A stretch of DNA of 64,000 nucleotides, taken from the NCBI RefSeq assembly GCF_002082015.1, contig NZ_CP015109.1:148134-212133 (forward strand). The letters run 5' to 3'. Below the pieces are notes generated by a model. That model ran no database searches and had not been told where the DNA came from. It was given only the letters and a program-made list of their open reading frames with translations. This document shows, piece after piece, positions 9,133-17,734 of this stretch (position 1 is its first letter; each line of letters starts with the position of its first letter). Position numbers and translations under genes: made by a program. Source of the stretch: Sporosarcina ureae. GTDB lineage: Bacteria; Bacillota; Bacilli; Bacillales_A; Planococcaceae.

Positions 9133-9400
9133 ATGTTTGGAAATGAAAATAGAAGGCTGGTATTCGTTTTAAGTAGGGGATTTCGATACCTTGCAACGTA
9201 AGGCGTATATACATAGTGTGGGTCGTAGAAGTTAAGAAAGTAAGTAGCTCTGAGGCCCGTGCACTGAAAGTAAGTTTACGGGCTATAATCATCAATGTAA
9301 GGATGGCAACGGAAGATGGGGGGCGACTCCCATCTTCCGTTGCCATCCCATGATGTACCTTTATCTGACACAGCTAGTAATCCTAATCTTAAAACCACGC
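9133..9400. other. Gene-free stretch containing a perfect 20-bp hairpin
   Basis: No supportable gene is seen between the two convergent terminators. A perfect inverted repeat has 20-bp arms at 9301-9320 and 9329-9348 around an 8-base loop (GGGCGACT). A smaller stem, GCCCGT at 9255-9260 with ACGGGC at 9278-9283, lies just before it. Neither has a T-run, so simple termination is unlikely. Confidence 0.6.
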
Positions 9401-9441
9401 AAAAAAACAGGATGCCTCCTTCACTCGGGGACATCCTGTTT
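9401..9441 (-). terminator. Terminator of yneK (- strand)
   Basis: AAACAGGATG and CATCCTGTTT form a 10-bp stem. Read on the - strand it is followed by a run of seven Ts. Confidence 0.8.
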
Positions 9442-9447
9442 CTATAA

Positions 9448-9873
9448 TCAAGTAAATAAATGCTCATACGGCTGAATATCAATTTCCATCTGGTTCAGCT
9501 TCTTACGCAAGAAATTATGGTCGCGCTTTGGCGTAGCCAGAATATAACCTTTGATAATATGATCAAACTCAATAGTTTTAGCGCGGTCTTCTAACGCAAT
9601 CTCACCGATCTTGGCACCGATCTTCTGCTTCGCCACATCGCGGAACAACTCCGGCACAGGCGTAACCAGTTCGTTGAGCATGCTTTTCGCTTCGTCATTC
9701 CATAAATGCAACGACTCATTGACATAGTGCTCTTCCCAATCCAGCGTCGATTTTCCGTCTTCTTTCGGCAATACTTTTAGGAATTTCCGGAACATAAAGA
9801 ACCCACCGATAGCGAATAAGCCGATCATCACAATACCCCAAAATATAATAAACCACATAAATAGGTCTGGCAC
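9448..9873 (-). CDS. yneK: YneK-like membrane-anchored protein (DUF2621)
   Basis: The 141-residue protein has one N-terminal membrane helix (MPDLFMWFIIFWGIVMIGLF) followed by a charged cytoplasmic domain containing WEEHYVNESLHLWNDEAK and an Ile-Gly-rich region. It matches DUF2621, whose B. subtilis member YneK lies next to ccdC and citB, so the position agrees. Function is unknown. It is transcribed against the flanking genes and has its own terminator. Confidence 0.8.
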   Translation of the reverse strand: MPDLFMWFIIFWGIVMIGLFAIGGFFMFRKFLKVLPKEDGKSTLDWEEHYVNESLHLWNDEAKSMLNELVTPVPELFRDVAKQKIGAKIGEIALEDRAKTIEFDHIIKGYILATPKRDHNFLRKKLNQMEIDIQPYEHLFT

Positions 9874-9991
9874 GGTTTTTTCACCTCTTCCATTCTACCT
9901 TCCATTATAAAAGCAATTGAGAAATATTTCACTAACAAAGTATCCTTTTCGAGATTTCTGTCTATATAGGGGATGAAAGGAGGTGATACAC

Positions 9992-10213
9992 ATGGCAGCA
10001 GCACTAGAATTCAGTCAGGCTACGGCAAAGATCCACTTTAATGCAGGCGCTAACGAGAAAGGCCACTTCATTCGCAAGATTAAAACGTACAAATTCATCA
10101 ATGATGATGCAACTCCAGCAAATATGTACACCGCTTTGACACAACTTGCTTCCCTATCAAGCTACCCATTAATTCAGCTCGAGAAAGTTGTAACAGAAGA
10201 TCTTCATAACTAA
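9992..10213 (+). CDS. DUF1659-family small protein
   Basis: The 73-residue protein starts MAAALEFSQATAKIHFNAG and ends LIQLEKVVTEDLHN. It resembles the DUF1659 family, normally found with DUF2922 and YvrJ genes as here. AAAGGAGGTGA lies 6 bases before the ATG; an upstream in-frame GTG is part of that ribosome site. Function is unknown. The three-gene cassette is common in Bacilli, and both larger proteins are small soluble beta-rich domains. Confidence 0.72.
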   Translation: MAAALEFSQATAKIHFNAGANEKGHFIRKIKTYKFINDDATPANMYTALTQLASLSSYPLIQLEKVVTEDLHN

Positions 10214-10236
10214 AACCGTACAGGAGGAGAGCGCAC

Positions 10237-10455
10237 ATGGCAAAAGTATTGGAATTAACTTTTTTAACCGCGGCGAATAAGCCGGTGAAATTAACGGTAG
10301 ATGAACCGCATGAAGATCTTACGGAAGGGCAGGTCGAAGCCGTGATGCAGCAAGTGATCGCAAGCAATATCTTCCTCATTGAAGAATCTCCACTTGCTAC
10401 GATCAAAAGCGCACGAATTGTCGCGCGTGATACACAAAACATCGTTAGTCGATAA
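10237..10455 (+). CDS. DUF2922-family small protein
   Basis: The 72-residue protein (MAKVLELTFLTAANKPVKLT) contains the DUF2922 pattern of short strands and a helix (LTEGQVEAVMQQVIASNIF) and ends with KSARIVARDTQNIV. It lies 23 bases after the DUF1659 gene behind CAGGAGGAGAG and is clearly co-transcribed with it. Function is unknown. Confidence 0.78.
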   Translation: MAKVLELTFLTAANKPVKLTVDEPHEDLTEGQVEAVMQQVIASNIFLIEESPLATIKSARIVARDTQNIVSR

Positions 10456-10460
10456 GGGGT

Positions 10461-10497
10461 GGCCGGTTTTCAGTTACGTACTGGAAGCCGGCCTTTT
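10461..10497 (+). terminator. Terminator or attenuator between the DUF2922 and yvrJ genes
   Basis: GGCCGG...CCGGCC arms continue as TTTCAG/CTGGAA and are followed by TTTT. Because a cassette gene follows, partial read-through is likely. Confidence 0.7.
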
Positions 10498-10530
10498 CAT
10501 TGAATGAAAACAGAAGAGGAGGAGTGAACA

Positions 10531-10659
10531 ATGGAGGACTGGCTACAGCTTATACAAGATGTCGGATTTCCGATATTCGTATCGTTTTATCTACTACATC
10601 GTTTGGAAATAAAGTTAGAGGCGATTCATGGCGTTCTCTCGGACATCAAAAACAGATGA
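10531..10659 (+). CDS. YvrJ-family micro-protein
   Basis: This 42-residue frame, MEDWLQLIQDVGFPIFVSFY continuing LLHRLEIKLEAIHGVLSDIK, has one hydrophobic helix and matches the YvrJ family of small membrane proteins. AGAGGAGGAG precedes the ATG. It completes the DUF1659-DUF2922-YvrJ cassette. The function is unknown; the family assignment is good for so short a protein because of the IQDVGFPIFVSFYLLHR core and the context. Confidence 0.8.
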   Translation: MEDWLQLIQDVGFPIFVSFYLLHRLEIKLEAIHGVLSDIKNR

Positions 10660-10778
10660 CTTCATAGGAACTTCATGATTCTGACATGATTTAGCCAAAA
10701 TGCGGGACGCCTTCACCTTGTATGCGTTGTCAACTTTCGTTATGATAAAGTGACTATAACAAGGTGGAGGAATCGAAA

Positions 10779-11369
10779 ATGTATAAAAAGCTTTTGGTAC
10801 CGTTGACACTTATATTCGTGCTGATGTTGAGTGCGTGTGGTGGAGGTTTTAAACCGGACCATAAATATAAAATAGATTCATTTGAATTTACTAACCAACA
10901 CAATGAAACGATAACCGACGAAGATTTGAAAGGCTCCGTATGGCTGGCACAGTTCGTATTCACAAACTGTACAACCGTTTGTCCGCCAATGATGAGCAAT
11001 ATGGTGACGTTGCAAGAAAAATTGATAGACAATAAGATCGAGGATTACAATATCGTGTCATTCAGTGTAGACCCGGATGTGGATACACCGGAAGAACTAG
11101 CGAAGTATCTCGACATGTTTAGCGCGCCAGATGAAAGTAAGTGGCAGATGTTAACAGGGTACGAGATGAAGACCATTGAAAAAATAGCCGCTTCATCATT
11201 CAAACAACTAGTGAAACAAATTCCTAACGACGATCAAGTCATCCACGGCGTTTCATTCGGCTTGGTGAATCAAAACAATGAAGTAGTAAAATTATACGGT
11301 GGGAACGAAGATGTAGACTATGATACAATCGTAAAAGACATAAAAGCCCTCATCAAAGAAGGCAAGTAA
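10779..11369 (+). CDS. SCO1/SenC-family lipoprotein (copper delivery to cytochrome oxidase)
   Basis: The 196-residue protein has a lipoprotein signal ending LMLSACGGG, so it is anchored on the outer face of the membrane. The thioredoxin-like fold carries the copper-binding motif FTNCTTVCPPM near residue 72 and the distal His in VIHGVSFG near residue 163. Those three ligands define Sco proteins, which load CuA of cytochrome c oxidase. The GTG at 10764 is part of the ribosome site GGTGGAGG, so the ATG at 10779 is used. Resembles B. subtilis YpmQ/BsSco. Confidence 0.88.
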   Translation: MYKKLLVPLTLIFVLMLSACGGGFKPDHKYKIDSFEFTNQHNETITDEDLKGSVWLAQFVFTNCTTVCPPMMSNMVTLQEKLIDNKIEDYNIVSFSVDPDVDTPEELAKYLDMFSAPDESKWQMLTGYEMKTIEKIAASSFKQLVKQIPNDDQVIHGVSFGLVNQNNEVVKLYGGNEDVDYDTIVKDIKALIKEGK

Positions 11370-11389
11370 TCACTAAAAGGGGTGAGGCA

Positions 11390-12073
11390 ATGAAGAAATT
11401 AAAGAAAAAGAGACTCAGTCGATCGGGACGCGTTATGGTCGCTTTTTTAGTTTTATTAGTACCTGTTGCTGTCACACTCTTTACGATTTCCGCCATTCTT
11501 TGGGTGAATTTCGGAAAACACGACACCATTACAGAAACTGCTACAGCGTTATTTCATATTCAAGACCGTAAAACGGGAGAAGCCGTACCACAAGAATTTA
11601 TTCCAATCTATATCGAAGCAGCAAAAGAATACAATATTCCTTGGACATTACTCGCAGCACACCACCGCATTGAGACTAGGTTCTCTACAATGAAAACCGA
11701 CGTCTCGCCTGTTGGAGCGGAAGGACCGATGCAGTTCATGCCATGTACGTTCGTTGGCTGGGATTATCCTGGTTGTAAGGAGTTAGGCAAAGGAGAAATT
11801 CCTGAACGCGACAAAATCGATCCAGCTGTCATCGAGCAATACGGTGGCTATGGTATCGATGCGAACGGTGACGGAATAGCAGATCCATTTGACATAGAAG
11901 ACGCCATTTTCAGCGCGGCCCATTATCTATCAGATAGCGGGGCAGCAGACGGGAATATAGAAAAGGCAGTTTTTACTTATAATCATAGCGAACAATACGT
12001 AGAAGATGTATTGTGGTATTACCGTGAGTTCGAAGAGCAACGCATAGCATCAGAGAAGCGAGTGAAGAAATAA
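11390..12073 (+). CDS. Membrane-anchored lytic transglycosylase-like cell wall enzyme
   Basis: The 227-residue protein has a basic N-terminus and one membrane helix (VMVAFLVLLVPVAVTLFTIS), then an extracellular soluble lytic transglycosylase domain. The catalytic Glu is in AAHHRIETRF near residue 95, and the glycan-binding motif is VGAEGPMQFMP near residue 108. DANGDGIADPFDIEDAIFSAAHYL and FTYNHSEQYVEDVL complete the family pattern. It should cleave peptidoglycan between MurNAc and GlcNAc. It follows sco by 20 bases with GGGGTGAGG. Exact physiological role unknown. Confidence 0.85.
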   Translation: MKKLKKKRLSRSGRVMVAFLVLLVPVAVTLFTISAILWVNFGKHDTITETATALFHIQDRKTGEAVPQEFIPIYIEAAKEYNIPWTLLAAHHRIETRFSTMKTDVSPVGAEGPMQFMPCTFVGWDYPGCKELGKGEIPERDKIDPAVIEQYGGYGIDANGDGIADPFDIEDAIFSAAHYLSDSGAADGNIEKAVFTYNHSEQYVEDVLWYYREFEEQRIASEKRVKK

Positions 12074-12078
12074 ACGTG

Positions 12079-12112
12079 GAGCCCACCAAATTTGGTGGCT
12101 CTGCGTTTTTTT
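12079..12112 (+). terminator. Terminator of the transglycosylase gene
   Basis: GAGCC-CACCAAA pairs with TTTGGTG-GCTC and is followed by GCGTTTTTTT. Confidence 0.8.
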
Positions 12113-12140
12113 GTATGTATTTATCAGGTACAATTTAAAA

Positions 12141-12304
12141 AGCGGGGCGATAGAGCGGTTCCAGGTCGTGATAGAGCGCGTAACGTAATAGTATGAGCGG
12201 TTACGGGCTGTAATTGAGCGGTTATCAACTACTATAGAGCGCTTCGCAGCGACCATAGAGCGGTTACGCATGAATATTGAGCATTTAACTGAATGAATAA
12301 GCGA
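12141..12304. repeat. 21-bp repeat array R1
   Basis: Seven to eight imperfect units of 20-22 bp carry the core (ATA)GAGCGGTTA on the + strand, for example GATAGAGCGGTTCC, TATGAGCGGTTACG and TATAGAGCGCTTCG. The array lies between the terminators of two convergent genes. It belongs to the same family as the arrays at 16.5, 44.0, 54.0 and 61.5 kb. A frame encoding IERL-type heptads is broken by stops, so this copy is unlikely to be coding. Confidence 0.85.
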
Positions 12305-12337
12305 AAAAGCGAACTTGTAGGGCATTCATTTACAACC

Positions 12338-12378
12338 AAAAAAAACGTGGAGATCACCGAATGGCATCTCCACGTTTT
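12338..12378 (-). terminator. Terminator of the GlsB/YeaQ-like gene (- strand)
   Basis: A perfect 13-bp stem, AAAACGTGGAGAT with ATCTCCACGTTTT, is followed on the - strand by a long T-run. Confidence 0.85.
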
Positions 12379-12389
12379 GATGTTTAGTT

Positions 12390-12644
12390 TTATGAAGCTT
12401 TGCGCATACTCTTCATAATCAAGCTAACAATGAATACAAGTACAATCGCACCGATTAACGCAGGTAGGAAGTAGAAACTAGAGATCTGTGGACCCCATTC
12501 TCCTAATAGTGCACCACCAATCCATGCACCTACAATACCTGCAATGATGTTACCGATAATACCGCCGGGAATATCTTTACCTACAATAAGTCCAGCTAGC
12601 CAACCAATGATACCTCCGATAATTAAGAACCATAAAAAGCTCAT
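12390..12644 (-). CDS. GlsB/YeaQ/YmgE-family stress-response membrane protein
   Basis: This 84-residue, almost wholly hydrophobic protein has three membrane helices and the Gly-rich pattern GGIIGWLAGLIVGKDIPGG, then IIAGIVGAWIGGALLG, diagnostic of the transglycosylase-associated (GlsB/YeaQ/YmgE) family. Members are small inner-membrane proteins induced by stress; the biochemical role is unclear. The upstream ATG at 12653 touches the AAAGGAG ribosome site, so the ATG at 12644 is preferred. Monocistronic. Confidence 0.85.
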   Translation of the reverse strand: MSFLWFLIIGGIIGWLAGLIVGKDIPGGIIGNIIAGIVGAWIGGALLGEWGPQISSFYFLPALIGAIVLVFIVSLIMKSMRKAS

Positions 12645-12729
12645 GTTGCTCATCTCCTTTTCAATATGTTATGTAGCTCTCGCTTAGTATTGGTATTGCC
12701 ATTTATTTAATACCTCAAACATTTTTCGA

Positions 12730-12768
12730 TAAAAAAAGTTCAGCTAGGGAAAATACCTGCTGAACTTT
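12730..12768 (-). terminator. Terminator of pncA (- strand)
   Basis: AAGTTCAGC pairs with GCTGAACTT and, on the - strand, is followed by TTTTTT. Confidence 0.78.
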
Positions 12769-12777
12769 TAGATGGTT

Positions 12778-13326
12778 TTATTTAGCTATAATGGTTGCGC
12801 CCAATGTGTGTTGGAAGTGGGAGAGAGCCCAGTCGTGACCTGTCGCATTGAAACTTGCGACACCGCCTTCGTGGATGACCATCGTGTAACCGAGGTTGTA
12901 CGCATCAACTGCAGTATGTAAAATGCAAATATCCGTACAGACACCCATAAGATGGATTTCCGTAATACCGCGGGCACGCAATTGAATATCGAGGTCCGTT
13001 CCAGCAAATGCACTGTAGCGTGTTTTATCCATCCAGATGATCTCTTGGTTGTGTTTGGTATACAGATCATGCAGTTTTCCATAAAGATTTCTACCTTCCG
13101 TGCCTCGAATGTTGTGAGGTGGGAATAGCTTGCTTTCAGGATGATACGGATCATGTTTTTCATGCAAGTCATTGATGACGAATACCGGCAATTGCTGTTT
13201 TAAATAATCTGCTGCTTGATCGACAATATAGTCCTCGAGAGCGATTCCTGGCTCGCCGCAAGTCAATGCACCGTCCTTCGCAACAAAATCTACTGTATAA
13301 TCTACAATGAGTAACGCTTTCTCCAT
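12778..13326 (-). CDS. pncA: Nicotinamidase PncA-like cysteine hydrolase
   Basis: The 182-residue cytoplasmic enzyme hydrolyses nicotinamide to nicotinate and ammonia in NAD salvage. The catalytic Asp is in IVDYTVDFV near residue 10, Lys in MDKTRYSAF near residue 100, and the nucleophilic Cys in MGVCTDICILHTA near residue 133. Metal-site residues lie in INDLHEKHDPYHPES. The segments LTCGEPG, LFPPHNIRGTEGR and TRYSAFAGTDL closely follow B. subtilis PncA (YueJ). AAGGAG abuts the ATG at 13335, so the ATG at 13326 is chosen. Confidence 0.88.
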   Translation of the reverse strand: MEKALLIVDYTVDFVAKDGALTCGEPGIALEDYIVDQAADYLKQQLPVFVINDLHEKHDPYHPESKLFPPHNIRGTEGRNLYGKLHDLYTKHNQEIIWMDKTRYSAFAGTDLDIQLRARGITEIHLMGVCTDICILHTAVDAYNLGYTMVIHEGGVASFNATGHDWALSHFQHTLGATIIAK

Positions 13327-13683
13327 ATAAAACATCTCCTTTTCTTTAGTTTCTCATAGTGGCGGTTCGGTGTCTAAACATATGTAAAGACATCTTTGCC
13401 TTCATTAATCTAGATCAAACATAAAATAATTATTTATCGTTTTCTAGAATAACGATATACAATAAATTACATAAACGACATTTCTATACGTAAAAAGTGC
13501 GCTATTTGAGAATGATAACTACTAATTGAGAATACTTAACGATATTTCGATTAGTCATAAGCTTTTCTTATGTATACCTATAATTTATATGTATTTTACT
13601 ATTGCTCTTTGATATACTAAGATGGAATAGAGGAAAGATGTAAACTTTTCGTCTTTCAGTACATAAAGGGAGGAAACATAAAA
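13327..13683 (+). promoter_or_regulatory. Long AT-rich citB upstream region with candidate operators
   Basis: There is no gene in this 357-bp stretch. It contains an AT-only dyad ATAAAATAATTATTTAT (13421-13437), of the ATAA-spacer-TTAT form bound by CcpC at Bacillus citB (established family knowledge; match by eye). It also holds two direct repeats TTGAGAATGATAAC / TTGAGAATACTTAAC starting at 13506 and 13526. A -10-like TATACT lies at 13613-13618. The ribosome site AAGGGAGGA precedes citB. Confidence 0.5.
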
Positions 13684-16398
13684 ATGGCAAAAAGCAATTT
13701 GCATAATAGCCGTCAGTCTTTCACAGTAAACGACAAGACGTATAACTACTACCGTTTGAAAGCTTTAGAAGAAGCAGGACTAACAAAAGTATCGAAACTT
13801 CCTTATTCCGTAAGAGTATTACTAGAATCCGTACTTCGTCAACACGACGGATACGTAATCAAGGACGATCATGTTGAAGATTTAGCTAAATGGGGCACTG
13901 TACAAAACGCAGACGCTGAAGTTCCATTCAAACCTTCACGTGTAATCCTACAAGACTTCACAGGAGTTCCTGTTGTAGTAGACTTAGCTTCATTGCGTTC
14001 TGCAATGAACGAACTAGGTGGAGATCCAAACGAGATCAACCCTGAAATTCCAGTGGATCTAGTAATTGACCACTCGGTACAAGTAGATAGCTATGGTACG
14101 CAACAAGCTCTACAAATGAATATGGAACTTGAATTCGAACGTAATGCTGAGCGTTACCAGTTCTTGAGCTGGGCACAAAAAGCATACGATAACTACCGTG
14201 CAGTACCACCTGCAACAGGTATCGTTCACCAAGTAAACCTTGAATATCTTGCAAACGTTGTTCACGCTGTGGAAAACGAAGATGGATCATTCGAAACATA
14301 CCCAGATACATTAGTTGGAACGGACTCCCACACAACTATGATCAACGGGATCGGCGTACTTGGATGGGGTGTTGGTGGTATCGAAGCGGAAGCAGGCATG
14401 CTTGGACAACCTTCATACTTCCCAATTCCAGAAGTTATTGGTGTGAAATTGGTTGGCGATCTTCCAGATGGAACGACTGCAACTGACTTAGCGCTTAAAG
14501 TAACTCAAACCCTTCGTGCACAAGGCGTTGTAGGTAAATTTGTTGAGTTCTTCGGCCCTGGTGTTTCTAAATTACCACTTGCTGACCGTGCGACAATCGC
14601 AAACATGGCGCCTGAATACGGTGCTACTTGTGGATTCTTCCCGGTTGACGAAGAGTCACTTAATTACATGCGCTTAACAGGCCGTGACGAAGAGCACATT
14701 GCAGTAGTCAAGCAATACTTGATCGAAAACGATATGTTCTTTACTCCTGAAAAGGAAGAGCCGTCATTCACTAAAGTTGTAGAAATCGACCTTGGCGATA
14801 TCGCTGCAAACCTTTCAGGACCAAAACGTCCACAAGACTTGATTCCATTGACTGAAATGCAACAGTCTTTCAAAGACGCAGTTGTAGCGCCAGAAGGAAC
14901 ACAAGGCTTTGGCTTAACTCCAAAAGAGCTTAAGAAAAAAGGTACAATCAAGTTCGAAGACGGACGTAAAGTAGAGCTTAAAACAGGTGACGTTGCGATC
15001 GCAGCTATCACTTCTTGTACAAACACATCTAACCCTTACGTCATGTTAGCGGCTGGATTGGTTGCGAAGAAGGCTGTTGAAAAAGGACTTACGCCTCCTG
15101 CATACGTTAAAACTTCATTGGCACCAGGTTCAAAAGTTGTTACAGGCTACTTGAATGAATCAGGCCTGTCTGATTACATGGATCAAATTGGATTCAACAC
15201 AGTAGGTTACGGATGTACTACATGTATCGGTAACTCAGGTCCATTACTTCCAGAAATCGAAAAAACAATTGGTGACGAAGATCTTCTAGTTACATCTGTC
15301 CTTTCAGGTAACCGTAACTTTGAAGGCCGCGTACACCCATTCGTAAAAGCGAACTACTTGGCTTCACCTCCACTAGTTGTAGCATATGCACTAGCTGGAA
15401 CAGTGAACATTGACTTCGCTAAAGATCCAATCGGCACGGACAAAGACGGCAATGACGTATTCTTCAAGGACATCTGGCCTTCTACACAAGAAGTCAACGA
15501 TGTATTGAACGCGACAGTTACACCTGAGTTGTTCCGTAAAGAATATGCTCGTGTATTCACTGAAAACGAAGCGTGGAATGCAATTGAGACGACTGACGAT
15601 TCTCTATACAATTTCGATGAGTCTTCAACATATATCCAAAACCCACCGTTCTTCGAAAACCTTTCGAAAGAACCTGAGGATATTCAGCAGCTTAAAGGCT
15701 TGCGTGTAATCGGTAAGTTCGGTGATTCTATCACGACTGACCACATTTCACCTGCTGGCGCAATCGGTTTGAACACACCGGCTGGAATTTACTTGCGTGA
15801 AAACGGCGTAGAGCCACGTAACTTCAACTCGTACGGTTCACGTCGTGGTAACCACGAAGTCATGATGCGCGGAACGTTTGCGAACATTCGTATTCGTAAC
15901 CAAATCGCAGCTGGCACTGAAGGTGGATTCACTACGTACTGGCCAAACAAAGAAGTTATGCCGATCTATGATGCAGCAATGAAGTATCAACAAGACGGTA
16001 CGGGTCTAGCTATTCTTGGTGGTAAAGACTACGGAATGGGCTCTTCACGTGACTGGGCAGCAAAAGGTACAAACTTGCTTGGCATTAAAACAGTTATCGT
16101 AGAAAGCTTCGAGCGTATTCACCGTTCGAACCTAGTGATGATGGGTGTACTTCCACTTCAATTCATCAATGGTGAAAACGTTGAGTCTCTAGGCTTAACT
16201 GGTGAAGAAGAAATCAGTGTAAATATCGCTGAAGGCGTAAAACCACGTTCAATCCTTAAAGTTACAGCGAAAGCTCCAGACGGCAAGGAAACTGAATTTG
16301 AAGTACTAGCTCGTTTCGACTCTGAAGTTGAAGTGGACTACTACCGTCACGGCGGAATCCTTCAAATGGTTCTACGTAACAAATTAGCAGCAAAGTAA
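13684..16398 (+). CDS. citB: Aconitate hydratase (AcnA/CitB)
   Basis: The 904-residue TCA-cycle enzyme interconverts citrate and isocitrate through a 4Fe-4S cluster. Cluster ligands are the Cys of [10 protein letters not shown] near residue 440 and the pair in [13 protein letters not shown] near residue 506. The swivel domain at about 680-900 includes [15 protein letters not shown] and [10 protein letters not shown]. Gram-positive CitB apo-enzymes also act as RNA-binding regulators when iron is low (established). The length equals the B. subtilis protein (about 909). A strong terminator follows. Codon use is visibly that of a highly expressed gene. Confidence 0.97.
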   Translation: MAKSNLHNSRQSFTVNDKTYNYYRLKALEEAGLTKVSKLPYSVRVLLESVLRQHDGYVIKDDHVEDLAKWGTVQNADAEVPFKPSRVILQDFTGVPVVVDLASLRSAMNELGGDPNEINPEIPVDLVIDHSVQVDSYGTQQALQMNMELEFERNAERYQFLSWAQKAYDNYRAVPPATGIVHQVNLEYLANVVHAVENEDGSFETYPDTLVGTDSHTTMINGIGVLGWGVGGIEAEAGMLGQPSYFPIPEVIGVKLVGDLPDGTTATDLALKVTQTLRAQGVVGKFVEFFGPGVSKLPLADRATIANMAPEYGATCGFFPVDEESLNYMRLTGRDEEHIAVVKQYLIENDMFFTPEKEEPSFTKVVEIDLGDIAANLSGPKRPQDLIPLTEMQQSFKDAVVAPEGTQGFGLTPKELKKKGTIKFEDGRKVELKTGDVAIAAITSCTNTSNPYVMLAAGLVAKKAVEKGLTPPAYVKTSLAPGSKVVTGYLNESGLSDYMDQIGFNTVGYGCTTCIGNSGPLLPEIEKTIGDEDLLVTSVLSGNRNFEGRVHPFVKANYLASPPLVVAYALAGTVNIDFAKDPIGTDKDGNDVFFKDIWPSTQEVNDVLNATVTPELFRKEYARVFTENEAWNAIETTDDSLYNFDESSTYIQNPPFFENLSKEPEDIQQLKGLRVIGKFGDSITTDHISPAGAIGLNTPAGIYLRENGVEPRNFNSYGSRRGNHEVMMRGTFANIRIRNQIAAGTEGGFTTYWPNKEVMPIYDAAMKYQQDGTGLAILGGKDYGMGSSRDWAAKGTNLLGIKTVIVESFERIHRSNLVMMGVLPLQFINGENVESLGLTGEEEISVNIAEGVKPRSILKVTAKAPDGKETEFEVLARFDSEVEVDYYRHGGILQMVLRNKLAAK

Positions 16399-16413
16399 TA
16401 CGGAATAAATAAT

Positions 16414-16442
16414 GATGCCCGGCATTGCCGGGCATCTTTTTT
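16414..16442 (+). terminator. Terminator of citB
   Basis: GATGCCCGGC and GCCGGGCATC form a perfect 10-bp stem with a 3-base loop, followed by TTTTTT. Confidence 0.92.
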
Positions 16443-16492
16443 GCGTGTTTTACAAGTAGAAGAATGGAGCAATAGTGAAAACCGTCACGCGG

Positions 16493-16872
16493 GCGCTCTT
16501 TAATTCACGTAAAGTGCTCATTGTTCATACGTAACCGCTCTTATCCAACCCGTAAGCGCTCTATCATAGTCTGCATCCGCTCATACTTAGCCCGTAAGCG
16601 CTCTATCAGAGTCCGTATCCGCTCATACCCAACTCGTAAGCGCTCTATCAGAGTCCGCATCCGCTCATACTCAGCCCGTAAGCGCTCTATCAGAATCCGT
16701 ACCCGCTCATACTCAACCCATAAGTGCTCTATCAGAGTCCGCATCCGCTCATACCCAACTCGTAAGCGCTCTATCACAGTCCATATCCGCTTAAACCCAA
16801 CCCACAACCGCTCATAAAGAGGTCCTAACCGCTCTATAGCAACTAATTAATCGCTCTATCATAACCAACAAA
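16493..16872. repeat. 21-bp repeat array R2, the longest
   Basis: The [CG]CGCTC core starts at 16493, 16514, 16535, 16556 and so on to 16829 with exact 21-base phasing by hand count. A final unit is shifted by one base, giving about 18 units. Neighbouring units alternate between GCGCTCTATCAGAGTCC and CCGCTCATACTCAGCCC types, giving a 42-bp higher-order period. The - strand frame 16541-16807 is entirely open and reads as heptads such as YERMRTLIERLRVG; the + frame is also open, as expected of a 21-base period. No ribosome site is seen for either frame. Confidence 0.9.
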
Positions 16873-16963
16873 CGCGTCTCTCACCATATTTTCCACCCCA
16901 TCCTAATGTCTATCACAAGCAATCCACTTTCCCATTCGCTATACTAGACCATGAGGTGATTAT

Positions 16964-17389
16964 ATGTTTACCAGTGAAAAAGAAATTGAAGTACGATATG
17001 CAGAAACCGATCAGATGGGCGTCGTGTATCATGCCAACTACTTAGTTTGGATGGAAATCGGCCGTACTGCGCTGATCAAAGACCTCGGATACGAATACGC
17101 ACAGCTCGAGCGCGACGGCTACTTAGCGCCTGTAACCGAGCTGTCAGTGAAGTATAAGGCGGCAAGTACATATGGTGAGACCGTTACAGTCAAAACATGG
17201 GTGGAGTCTCACGGCAAGCTACGTACGGTCTATGGCTACGAGATCCTACATGCGGATGGATCGATTGCGGCAACGGCTGTTACCGAACACGTAATAGTCA
17301 AAAAAGAAAATTTCCGTCCAGTGTCATTACGCAAAGTTCATCCAGAATGGGACGCGGTGTACACGAAAATTCAGCGAGGCGAAAGCTAG
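16964..17389 (+). CDS. yneP: YneP-like acyl-CoA thioesterase (YbgC/FadM hotdog family)
   Basis: The 141-residue single-hotdog-domain protein carries the 4-hydroxybenzoyl-CoA thioesterase-type motif YAETDQMGVVYHANYLVWMEIGR near residue 12, with the catalytic Asp, followed by YKAASTYGETVTVKTWV. It should hydrolyse acyl-CoA thioesters in the cytoplasm; substrate unknown. The order citB, yneP, yneQ, yneR, plsY, parE, parC is that of B. subtilis. The stop overlaps the next GTG by one base. Confidence 0.85.
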   Translation: MFTSEKEIEVRYAETDQMGVVYHANYLVWMEIGRTALIKDLGYEYAQLERDGYLAPVTELSVKYKAASTYGETVTVKTWVESHGKLRTVYGYEILHADGSIAATAVTEHVIVKKENFRPVSLRKVHPEWDAVYTKIQRGES

Positions 17390-17706
17390 TGGCATTCGGA
17401 ATTAATCGAAAGCAATTAACGGAGTGGAAAAATGCGGTGCAACGTGAGGAAATTGCCTTTTTGACACATTATTGGCTAGACGACCGGTTTCCGACAGTAA
17501 ACACAGTCACGAAAGCGGGCTGCAGTAATGTGGAAAAGCTCATACAGTGGGGAAAACAGTATGGTTTGCAACCGGAGTGGATCCACGCACGCGAAGAATA
17601 CCCACATTTTGATCTGCTTGGCGAACGTCAAGTGGAGATTTTAAAGCAAGAAGGGCAATTACATCAATTAACCCAATTAAAAAATGGTAAGCATAACTCT
17701 TTATAA
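17389..17706 (+). CDS. yneQ: YneQ-like small protein
   Basis: The 105-residue protein begins at a GTG overlapping the yneP stop (TAGTG) and reads MAFGINRKQLTEWKNAVQRE. It is soluble and rich in Trp and Gln, with EEIAFLTHYWLDDRFPTVNTVTKAGC and a helix KLIQWGKQYGLQPEWI that look like a DNA-binding or scaffold helix pair. Position and size match YneQ of B. subtilis (function unknown). Translational coupling to yneP explains the weak ribosome site. Its stop lies inside the loop of the shared terminator. Confidence 0.75.
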   Translation: MAFGINRKQLTEWKNAVQREEIAFLTHYWLDDRFPTVNTVTKAGCSNVEKLIQWGKQYGLQPEWIHAREEYPHFDLLGERQVEILKQEGQLHQLTQLKNGKHNSL

Positions 17707-17728
17707 GAGTTGTGCTTACCATTTTATT
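17681..17728. terminator. Bidirectional terminator between yneQ and yneR
   Basis: A 19-bp stem (one G-U pair), AAAATGGTAAGCATAACTC with its partner at 17707-17725, is flanked by A and T runs. It serves the convergent genes on both strands and contains the yneQ stop. Confidence 0.9.
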
Positions 17729-17734
17729 TGTCAT

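Noticed and set aside
16521..16817. Protein-coding genes in the repeat arrays (also 16541-16807, 53734-54249, 61293-61595)
   Set aside because: The open frames follow from a period divisible by three, there are no ribosome sites, starts fall at arbitrary places, and sister arrays (R1) contain stops in the same frame.
16493..16872. CRISPR array
   Set aside because: Units are only 21 bases with no unique spacers, several similar arrays exist without cas genes, and variation is spread through the unit.
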